Shown: one piece after another, positions 1 through 5,870 of the stretch
Layout: each line of letters begins with the position of its first letter
Numbering within the stretch: position 1 is the first letter of the stretch
Assembly: GCA_011057845.1 (NCBI GenBank)
Contig: DSDB01000582.1
Span: 1-6,880, forward strand
Direction: 5' to 3'
Origin: Phycisphaerales bacterium
Lineage (GTDB): Bacteria; Planctomycetota; Phycisphaerae; Sedimentisphaerales; Anaerobacaceae
DNA: 6,880 nucleotides
Notes under the pieces: model-generated
What the model was told of the DNA's origin: nothing
Seen by the model: the letters and a program-made list of their open reading frames with translations, nothing else
The model's database searches: none
Translations under genes and position numbers: made by a program

Positions 1-405
1 CACGTCGAGCGGTTCTTTGGTCATCTGGGTGGCCTCGCCCCCTTCGACGGAGATTTGCCAGACCTGCGCACCGTCCGAGCGGGTGGAAATAAACAAAAGG
101 GTCTTGCCGTCGGGCATCCAGCGGCCATTGAAATCGCCCGCTTCGTGGGTTGTCAGCCGGGAAAGGCCGGTCCCATCGGTATTAACAAGCCACAGGTCGG
201 TGCGGCCACGGTCGGCCTCGAGGTCCGTCGTCCGCAGCGTAAAGACGATTCGGCGGCCGTCCGGCGAGACCTGCGGGTCCGAGATTCGCTCCATCGCCAG
301 CATATCGCCGATGGAGAACGGATGTGTGTCGGCGGCGCCCAGGGGCAACACGCCGCAACCCGACAGGAACAGTATCATAAGAACGGACAGAGCAGCCTTG
401 TACAT
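1..405 (-). CDS. S9-family serine peptidase, N-terminal fragment (prolyl oligopeptidase / acylaminoacyl-peptidase type)
   Basis: This open frame runs off the left edge, so only the first 135 residues are present. It starts at ATG 403-405, ten bases after an AAAGGAG-like ribosome site (AGGAG at 416-420). Residues 1-17 form a short hydrophobic leader ending in LSGC, a lipobox that would make Cys17 a lipid anchor; cleavage by signal peptidase I after GAA (residues 23-25) is an alternative. After it come PFSIGDMLAMERISDPQVSPDGRR (29-52), then DLEADRGRTDLWLV (61-74) and GRWMPDGKTLLFIST (94-108). These SPDG/PDGK strand motifs are typical of the N-terminal beta-propeller of S9 peptidases, and the DLEAxRxxTDLWLV pattern favours that family over TolB or other PD40 proteins. 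The alpha/beta-hydrolase domain with the Ser-Asp-His triad would lie outside the window, so activity cannot be judged. Such enzymes cleave short peptides outside the cytoplasm. It is transcribed away from the channel gene. Confidence 0.8.
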   Translation of the reverse strand, partial: MYKAALSVLMILFLSGCGVLPLGAADTHPFSIGDMLAMERISDPQVSPDGRRIVFTLRTTDLEADRGRTDLWLVNTDGTGLSRLTTHEAGDFNGRWMPDGKTLLFISTRSDGAQVWQISVEGGEATQMTKEPLDV

Positions 406-457
406 GAGAATGCGACTCCTTTCCAGGTACACAGTGGCGGCGGCGTTTCTGTGGGAA

Positions 458-486
458 ATGATAATGGTTGTCCGGGTTCCTCTCAA
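458..486 (-). promoter_or_regulatory. Sigma70-type promoter for the S9 peptidase gene
   Basis: Read on the minus strand, TTGAGA (481-486, five of six matches to TTGACA) is followed after exactly 17 bases by TATCAT (458-463, five of six matches to TATAAT). Transcription would start near position 451, giving a leader of about 45 bases before ATG 405. The position, orientation and spacing fit a vegetative promoter for the leftward peptidase gene. This rests on pattern matching only. Confidence 0.6.
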
Positions 487-529
487 ATGTCTTTGTCGTC
501 TCGGACGGCATTTGTGCTGCGTGAAAGGC

Positions 530-558
530 TTGCACTTGGGGGCTCCAGGGCCGATGAT
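530..558 (+). promoter_or_regulatory. Candidate promoter for the mechanosensitive channel gene
   Basis: On the plus strand, TTGCAC (530-535, four of six matches) is followed after 17 bases by GATGAT (553-558, four of six matches). Transcription would start near 565, about 78 bases before the channel ATG at 643. It is weaker than the divergent promoter on the other strand. The rest of the intergenic region 406-642 shows no gene, RNA or terminator that I can support. Confidence 0.3.
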
Positions 559-630
559 TGGGCTGGTGCGGCATGGGGCGTCGCGGGTATGATGATGCCC
601 GTCGGGCGCGGCCCGGTGTGGTGGTTATCC

Positions 631-635
631 CGGAG
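631..635 (+). promoter_or_regulatory. Ribosome binding site that sets the channel start
   Basis: CGGAG at 631-635 lies seven bases before ATG 643. It separates this start from in-frame ATGs at 589, 592 and 595, which lack an equally well placed site. The chosen start also puts a clean signal sequence at the N-terminus of the product. Confidence 0.55.
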
Positions 636-642
636 ACCGATA

Positions 643-3600
643 ATGTCAAGACCAGGATTTGCAGGATTCAGGACAACGAGGTGTTTGCAGGCGGCCGGCG
701 TCTTGTTGGCCGGTTGCCTGTGGACTTGGGCTTTGGCTGGGCAGGGCCAGGCGTCGAACGGCTCGGGCGAGCCGAACGATCCCAACGCCATCGCGGCCGA
801 GTCGGTGGCGTCGGTGGGCCAGGGGCCTCTTGCCGAGATCGTAACGGTCGAGTCGCTGGAGTCGCTGCGGAAACAGTCGGCCGAGTTACCGGGGCTTGAC
901 GAGGCCGCGCGGACCCGGATCGCCGAGACCTACAGCAGTGCAATCGCGGCCCTGAAGTCGGCCGATGAATTGGCAGCGCGGGCCGTGCAGTACCGCCAAC
1001 GGTGTGAGGCGGCGCCCGTGGCGCTGGAGGCCGTCCGAAAGCAACTGGGGTCGTTCACCGCGCCGCCCGAGCCGAACGTCGCGGCGAACCTGACCGTGGC
1101 GCAGGCCGAGGCGTCGCTGACCCAGGCCGTCGCGGCCGTGGAGGAAGCTCGTAAAAAGGCCGCCGAGTTGGAGGCCGAGCCCAAACGCCGGGCGGATCGC
1201 CGCACACAGATTCCCGCTGAGGCCGCCTCGGCCAGACAGCAGATTGAAGAAGCCGACAAGAAGGCGGCCGCGGTCGCGGGGGCCCAAGGGCCCGTCGAGC
1301 GGGCGAATCTGCTGCTGTGGGAGCTTCAGAAGCGGGCGGCGCAGAATCGGCTCGAGGCCGGTTCGGAGGAGTTGAAGTTCTACGAGGCCACGGGCGAGTT
1401 GCTGACGGCCCAGCGGGACCTGGCGGCGCGGCAGTCCGCGTCGGCGCAGAAGCAGGTGGACTTCTGGCAAGCCCGGGTGGCGGCATTGCAGCAGGCCGCG
1501 GCCGAATCGGCGCGCCGGCAGGCCGCCGCCGTCAAGGAACAGACCCGGTACGCCGACCCGGTGGTTCAGGCGATTGCCCAGGAGAACGCGCGGCTGGCCG
1601 AGTTGCAGGCGGAGTGGGTGACGAAGGTCCAGCAGACGGCCTCTTCGGCGGAAATGATTGCGGCGACCCTGTCCCGGTTGCAGGATGACTATACCGAGAT
1701 CACTCGCCAGGTCGAGATGGCCGGCAAGGTGACGGACACCATGGGTCTGCTGCTGCTGAGCCAGCGCGACAAGCTGCCGGATGTGGCCGAGAGTCGGCGG
1801 CGGATACGCAGTCGCCCGTCGGACCTGGCGGCGGCGCAACTCAGGGCGATGGAGTATGAGAAGCAGTGGTCGCGGTTAAGCGATCTGACGGATGAGTACG
1901 AGGCGGTTGAAGGGGCCCTGGATTCGTCATTGGACGCCTCGGGTCGCGCGGCGATTCTCCAGGAGGTCAAGGACTATTACGAAAGCCGGCGCAATCTGCT
2001 GCGGGCGCTGTCGGACCTGCACTGGGATTACATAACGAAACTGGCGGCGCTGGACCGTACAGAGCAGGCGATGGTGGCGATGGTGGTCGTTTTCTCGGAC
2101 TTTATCGACCGCCATGTGCTGTGGGTCCGCAGCCGCCAGGGATTCGGGACCGATGACCTGCGCCAGAGCGTGAGGGCGTTGCGGTGGGTGTTCTCGGTCG
2201 GCAACGGGCGGGTGCTTGTCCGGACTGTCTGGAGAGACCTCCGCGATCAGCCGCTTTATTATCTCATGCTGGCGGCGGTGGGGGCCGGATGCATCGTGCT
2301 GCGGCCGAGGCTCCGACGACGAATCGAGTCTATTGCCGAGGAGCTGCGTCAGGCGCAGAATGACCGGTTCATCCATACGCTGTCCGTGCTGGGCCTGACG
2401 GTGGTTCTGGCGACCGGCTGGCCGCTGTGGGCGGTGCTGTTTCAGCGTCGGCTGTCGGCGGCGCCGGAGGATTTCTGCCGGGCCGTGGCGTCGGGGCTGT
2501 GGCGGTTGGCGGTGGCGGTCTGGCTGTTGGATCTGCTGCGTTGCGCGGCCATGAGCAACGGCCTGGCGCAGGCGCACTTTCGGATGCGGGCGGATGCGGC
2601 GGCGTTTCTTCGGCGGCATCTGGGTTGGTTCATGGTTGCCTCCGGCATCGTCGTGTTCGGCCTGGAGGTCCTGCGGGCGCAGCAGCAGAATGACTTGTGG
2701 TACGCGACGGCCGGACGGCTGGTTCTAATGGCCGGACTGGTCCAATGGAGCGTTTTTCTGGGGATCGTGCTGGGTCCGAAAGGGCCGCTCATGGATTTCT
2801 ACATCAAGCAGAGCCGCGGCGGGTGGCTGGAGCGGCTTCGCTATGTGTGGTACGTGCCGTGCGAGATCGTCCCGGCGGGTTTTGCCGTGCTGGCGGGGAT
2901 GGGGTACCTGTACGGGGCCAGGCGCCTGGCGGGCAGGCTGTTCCTGACGTTTGGGCTGGTGCTGCTGCTGATGCTGATCCACGGGCTGTTCGTCAGGAGC
3001 CTGGAGATCGCCCAACGACGGCTTGCCATCCTGGAGCGATTGAGGCGTCTGGTGTCGCGGTCCGATGCCGGGACGGCGACCGAGGGCACGTCTGGCGCAC
3101 ACGGCGAGGAAACCGTGGAAGGCAAAGACGGCCGCGAGCGGACGATCTTCGAGATCTCGTTGCAGACGCGGCGCTTGATCGGGGCGGTCTCAACGGCGGC
3201 GCTGCTGGTGGGGCTCTGGTACGTATGGCGGGATGTGCTTCCGGCGATGGCGGGCCTGGGCGGTTATGGGCTGTATCAGACCGGTGAACGGCTGGTTACG
3301 CTGGGGGCGGTGGCCGCCGGCCTGGTGATTGCGCTGGTGACGGTGGCGGTGGCGCGAAACGTGCCCGGACTGCTGGAGATTGCGGTGCTGCGGCGGCTGC
3401 CCCTCGACCGCGGCGCGCGGTTCGCGATCATTACGGTGTCCCGGTATATCATTGTCGTGGTCGGCGTCGTGCTGGCGCTTACGGAGATTGGCGTCGCGTG
3501 GTCGAAGGTGCAGTGGCTGGTCGCGGCGATGACGGTGGGCCTGGGCTTCGGATTGCAGGAGATCTTCGCCAACTTCATCAGCGGCTTGATCATTCTCTTT

Positions 3601-4110
3601 GAGCAGCCGATCCGGGTCGAGGACGTGGTGACGGTGGGCGAGGTGACCGGGCGCGTGACGCAGATCCGGATTCGCGCGACGACCATACGGCAGTGGGACC
3701 AGAAGGAGCTGATCGTGCCGAACAAGGAGTTCATCACGGGTCGGCTGGTGAACTGGACGCTGTCGGACAACATGGTGCGATTGGATATCTGCGTCGGGAT
3801 CGCCTACGGCTCGGACGTCCGCAAGGCCGAGCGGTTGCTGTACGAGGTGGCGGCGGCGGATTCGCGCATCCTGAGGGACCCGGCGCCCGTGGTGCTGTTC
3901 ATGGCCTTCGGCGAGAGCAGCCTCGATTTCGAACTGCGGGTGCACGTGGGACGGATCGAGGACCGCATGCCGGTTCGCCACGCGCTGCACATGGCCATTG
4001 ACGATGCCTTTCGCAGGGAAGGGGTCGAGATCGCGTTCCCGCAATGGGACCTGCACATCCGCTCGGTCGCCCCGCAGGCGGCCGAGAATCTGGCCCGCCG
4101 CCCCTTATAA
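643..4110 (+). CDS. MscK/MscM-type large mechanosensitive ion channel, 1155 aa
   Basis: This is an inner-membrane channel that opens under membrane tension and releases solutes during hypo-osmotic shock. The frame is open back to position 55, but the ribosome site at 631-635 and the signal sequence at residues 1-35 (basic start, hydrophobic AAGVLLAGCLWTWALA at 17-32) support ATG 643. Residues about 65-480 are Ala/Glu/Gln/Arg-rich coiled coil, like the periplasmic MscS_porin region. I count 11 hydrophobic segments, near 538-553, 578-600, 614-632, 660-677, 691-711, 739-757, 764-786, 845-863, 884-905, 926-948 and 957-988, matching MscK. The last is the pore helix, with GLGFGLQEIFANFISGLIIL at 966-985; the MscS beta-domain motif VPNKEFITGRLVNW (1025-1038) follows. 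The basic loops after segments 1, 3 and 5 place the C-terminus in the cytoplasm. Length is close to E. coli MscK (about 1120 aa). A hydrophilic Gly/Glu-rich loop at 805-835 looks family-variable. LAGC at 22-25 resembles a lipobox, so lipidation is possible but unproven. Whether it is closer to MscK or MscM is not settled. Confidence 0.93.
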   Translation: MSRPGFAGFRTTRCLQAAGVLLAGCLWTWALAGQGQASNGSGEPNDPNAIAAESVASVGQGPLAEIVTVESLESLRKQSAELPGLDEAARTRIAETYSSAIAALKSADELAARAVQYRQRCEAAPVALEAVRKQLGSFTAPPEPNVAANLTVAQAEASLTQAVAAVEEARKKAAELEAEPKRRADRRTQIPAEAASARQQIEEADKKAAAVAGAQGPVERANLLLWELQKRAAQNRLEAGSEELKFYEATGELLTAQRDLAARQSASAQKQVDFWQARVAALQQAAAESARRQAAAVKEQTRYADPVVQAIAQENARLAELQAEWVTKVQQTASSAEMIAATLSRLQDDYTEITRQVEMAGKVTDTMGLLLLSQRDKLPDVAESRRRIRSRPSDLAAAQLRAMEYEKQWSRLSDLTDEYEAVEGALDSSLDASGRAAILQEVKDYYESRRNLLRALSDLHWDYITKLAALDRTEQAMVAMVVVFSDFIDRHVLWVRSRQGFGTDDLRQSVRALRWVFSVGNGRVLVRTVWRDLRDQPLYYLMLAAVGAGCIVLRPRLRRRIESIAEELRQAQNDRFIHTLSVLGLTVVLATGWPLWAVLFQRRLSAAPEDFCRAVASGLWRLAVAVWLLDLLRCAAMSNGLAQAHFRMRADAAAFLRRHLGWFMVASGIVVFGLEVLRAQQQNDLWYATAGRLVLMAGLVQWSVFLGIVLGPKGPLMDFYIKQSRGGWLERLRYVWYVPCEIVPAGFAVLAGMGYLYGARRLAGRLFLTFGLVLLLMLIHGLFVRSLEIAQRRLAILERLRRLVSRSDAGTATEGTSGAHGEETVEGKDGRERTIFEISLQTRRLIGAVSTAALLVGLWYVWRDVLPAMAGLGGYGLYQTGERLVTLGAVAAGLVIALVTVAVARNVPGLLEIAVLRRLPLDRGARFAIITVSRYIIVVVGVVLALTEIGVAWSKVQWLVAAMTVGLGFGLQEIFANFISGLIILFEQPIRVEDVVTVGEVTGRVTQIRIRATTIRQWDQKELIVPNKEFITGRLVNWTLSDNMVRLDICVGIAYGSDVRKAERLLYEVAAADSRILRDPAPVVLFMAFGESSLDFELRVHVGRIEDRMPVRHALHMAIDDAFRREGVEIAFPQWDLHIRSVAPQAAENLARRPL

Positions 4111-4112
4111 GG
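4103..4112. other. Palindromic double stop joining two convergent genes
   Basis: CCTTATAAGG is a perfect 10-base palindrome. Its central TTATAA holds the channel stop (TAA, 4108-4110, plus) and the kinase stop (TAA on the minus strand, 4105-4107). The two coding regions therefore overlap by six bases tail to tail. No bases remain between them for a separate intrinsic terminator, so each transcript must end inside, or run into, the opposite gene. Confidence 0.9.
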
Positions 4113-5730
4113 ACGGGTCGGTGGCGAGGGTGGTTGGGATGTCGAGCCAGAAGGTGGCGCCCTGGCCGAGTTGGCTTTGGAGGCCAACGTCGCCGGCGAG
4201 GATGGAGGCCAGTTCCCGCGAGATGGCCAGGCCCAGGCCGGAGCCGGCGCTTGCGCGGGTGATGGAGCCGTCGACCTGCTGGAATTTCTCGAAGATGCGA
4301 TGCTGGTCTTCGGGGGCGATACCACAGCCGTTGTCGGCAACGGAGATTCGCACGGTCTTCTCGCCGACCATAACGGCGGCAATCTCGACGCGGCCGGCCA
4401 CCGGCGTGAACTTGACGGCGTTACTGAGGAAGTTGTGCAGTATCTGCTGGACCTTGCCGGCGTCGGTGATAAGAACCGGCACGTCGGGGGCGATGGTCGT
4501 CTTGACCTTGATCTTCTTCTCGCGGGTCAGCAGAGAGAACGAGGTAATCAGGCGGTGGAAGAGCGTTTCGACGGTGGTTTCCTCGATATGGAGTTCCATC
4601 TTGCCGGCCTGGCTCCGCGCCAGGTCGAGCAGGTCGTTGATCATGGCCAGGAGGCGGTTGCCGCTGGTGATGATGTTCTCGGCGTATTTCTGGCCTTTCT
4701 CCTTCTTGAGGGCGGCCGGTTTTTCGCGGAGGACCTGGGCGAAGCCGAGGATGGCGTTCAGCGGGGTGCGGAATTCGTGCGAGATGTTGGCGAGGAACTC
4801 GTCCTTGGTCTTGTTGGCCTTGATCAGTGCGATATTCCGCTCGGAGAGTTCGGCGATTTTCTCGTCGAGTTCGACGTTGGCCTGCCGCAGGCGTTTCTGG
4901 GTGGCCTGGAGGTTGTCGAGCATGTGGTTGAAAGAGCGGGCGAGTTTCTCGTACTCATCGGCGGTTTTGATGGAGCTTCGCGTGTCAAGATTGCCCTCGG
5001 CGACGTTGTTGGCCATGGCGCGAAGCTGGCGGATGGGCCGCAGGATGACCCGCTGGGTGATCCAGTAGAAGGCGACGACGGCGCCGGTGCCGGCGATCAG
5101 GCCGGCGAACACGATCCAGACGCGGTTGAGGAAGATGGTCCTGTCGAGATCGACGATATGGCGCTGGATAACGATGGCCCCGATGACCTGGTCCCGCGTG
5201 AAGGGGGCGGCGAGTCCCTGTGGACTGTGGCAGGACAGGCAGTTGTCACCGGCGCGGAAGATGCGGGCGTAGAGGCTCTTGTGGATATCGCCGGCCCTTT
5301 CCATGGCGAACCGTTCGTCGCGCGATTCTTCCTGGCGCAGGTCCTCCAGGAGTTGCCGCTGGTCTTCGGGCAGGGCCTCCAGCGCGGCGGCGACCGTGTT
5401 CTCGGGGTGGAGCCGGACCCAGCGGATTTCGGGATTGTTGACGTCCATGAGCGCGCCGCCGGCGTCCAGCGGGGCCAGCGGGGTCTCTCCGGTGCTCTTG
5501 AGTTGGAAGTGGTTGCGAAAGACGAGGGCCTCGGCCTTGCCCCGTTCGGTGTCGATGTAGTCCTTCGTCATCAACTGGCCCATCCAGATGTACGGCGGCA
5601 GCAGGGCCAGCACGAGCGTCAGACTGACGGCAATGCCGAAGGTGATGCGGCATTTCCGGGCCAGCGACAAGGGCCAGAGGCCGACGAGTCGGAGGGTTCG
5701 CAGCCAGATTCTGTTGAGGGTCACCAACAT
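4105..5730 (-). CDS. Membrane sensor histidine kinase with periplasmic haem c (DUF3365/Tll0287-like) domain, 541 aa
   Basis: The product is a two-component sensor kinase. Membrane helix 1 lies near 31-50 and helix 2 near 202-224, enclosing a periplasmic domain of about 150 residues. That domain holds CLSCH (164-168), a CxxCH site for covalent c-type haem, in the context YARIFRAGDNCLSCHSPQG, typical of DUF3365/Tll0287-like sensors. It implies redox or diatomic-gas sensing and dependence on cytochrome c maturation. A HAMP linker follows (about 223-277), then a helical connector and the HisKA domain with phospho-acceptor His318 in FLANISHEFRTPLN. The ATPase domain has an N box (Asn437 in NAVKFTP), G1 (DNGCGI, 466-471), F box (IFEKFQQ, 479-485) and G2 (GSGLGLAIS, 496-504), so it looks catalytically intact. 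There is no fused receiver domain and no response regulator in view. I start it at ATG 5728-5730; an in-frame TTG at 5743-5745 would add five residues encoded by the repeat array. Neither start has a Shine-Dalgarno sequence. Confidence 0.93.
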   Translation of the reverse strand: MLVTLNRIWLRTLRLVGLWPLSLARKCRITFGIAVSLTLVLALLPPYIWMGQLMTKDYIDTERGKAEALVFRNHFQLKSTGETPLAPLDAGGALMDVNNPEIRWVRLHPENTVAAALEALPEDQRQLLEDLRQEESRDERFAMERAGDIHKSLYARIFRAGDNCLSCHSPQGLAAPFTRDQVIGAIVIQRHIVDLDRTIFLNRVWIVFAGLIAGTGAVVAFYWITQRVILRPIRQLRAMANNVAEGNLDTRSSIKTADEYEKLARSFNHMLDNLQATQKRLRQANVELDEKIAELSERNIALIKANKTKDEFLANISHEFRTPLNAILGFAQVLREKPAALKKEKGQKYAENIITSGNRLLAMINDLLDLARSQAGKMELHIEETTVETLFHRLITSFSLLTREKKIKVKTTIAPDVPVLITDAGKVQQILHNFLSNAVKFTPVAGRVEIAAVMVGEKTVRISVADNGCGIAPEDQHRIFEKFQQVDGSITRASAGSGLGLAISRELASILAGDVGLQSQLGQGATFWLDIPTTLATDPSL

Positions 5731-5793
5731 AAAATCAAAAATCAAAAATCAAAAGTCAAATATCAAATACACATAGCAAAATGCAAAGATATA
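5731..5793 (+). repeat. Left A-rich heptamer array (consensus AAAATCA)
   Basis: Read on the plus strand this splits into nine consecutive 7-base units without a gap: AAAATCA three times, then AAAGTCA, AATATCA, AATACAC, ATAGCAA, AATGCAA and AGATATA. The first five fit the consensus closely and the rest decay toward the core. Only 13 of the 63 bases are G or C, in contrast to the GC-rich genes around it. The array abuts the kinase ATG directly and so forms its immediate upstream sequence, read as TTTGATTTTTGATTTT on the kinase strand. Confidence 0.85.
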
Positions 5794-5795
5794 TC

Positions 5796-5816
5796 GTGCC
5801 GCCTCGCGCGGCGCAC
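5796..5816. other. GC-rich core hairpin of the heptamer element
   Basis: Between the two arrays lies a block made almost entirely of G and C. GCCGC (5798-5802) pairs with GCGGC (5808-5812) around a five-base loop. An alternative, longer fold pairs GTGC (5796-5799) with GCAC (5813-5816), with a small bulge. The palindrome GATATATC (5788-5795) sits just to its left. On the plus strand the hairpin is followed by CCCCTTTGATTTTTG, which looks terminator-like, but no plus-strand gene ends here. On the minus strand it could contribute to a weak aspS terminator. Confidence 0.6.
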
Positions 5817-5822
5817 CGCCCC

Positions 5823-5870
5823 TTTGATTTTTGATTTGTAGTTTTGCTTTTTGATATTCGATATTTGATT
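5823..5870 (-). repeat. Right heptamer array, inverted relative to the left one (AATCAAA on the minus strand)
   Basis: On the plus strand the units are TTTGATT (5823-5829), TTTGATT (5830-5836), a six-base TGTAGT, TTTGCTT (5843-5849), TTTGATA (5850-5856), TTCGATA (5857-5863) and TTTGATT (5864-5870). On the minus strand this is the same A-rich heptamer as the left array, so the two arrays face each other across the GC-rich core. The last unit ends on the first base of the aspS stop codon complement (5870-5872), so the array begins precisely where aspS ends. Confidence 0.8.

Noticed and set aside
55..642. Upstream extension of the channel reading frame to position 55
   Set aside because: It overlaps the peptidase gene on the opposite strand and the divergent promoters, its translation has no recognisable domain, and it would bury the signal sequence. 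ATG 643 has a ribosome site and a proper leader.
886..4056. Long minus-strand open frames opposite the channel (886-1839, 1927-2619, 3190-4056)
   Set aside because: Their translations are Arg/His/Gln/Pro-rich, as expected for antisense of GC-rich coding DNA, with no recognisable motif, while the plus strand encodes a complete and well-conserved channel.
5760..5787. Promoter for the kinase inside the AT-rich element (minus-strand TTGCAT with GATATT 16 bases later)
   Set aside because: Such matches are expected by chance in AT-rich repeats; the -35 match is poor and the spacing is off, so I do not list it as a feature.
5796..5836. Intrinsic terminator on the plus strand (GC hairpin followed by a T-rich tract)
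   Set aside because: No plus-strand gene ends nearby, the stem is only about five pairs, and the T tract is part of the heptamer array rather than a clean run.
4171..5841. A 556-codon plus-strand open frame opposite the kinase
   Set aside because: The minus strand carries every kinase motif in order. The plus-strand frame is Asp/Gly/Val-rich antisense translation of GC-rich codons without a domain, and it ends by reading into the heptamer element.
5731..5870. CRISPR array or tandem-repeat protein-coding region
   Set aside because: The 7-base units follow each other without spacers and the two arrays are inverted relative to each other. No frame through both arrays and the core encodes a plausible protein.
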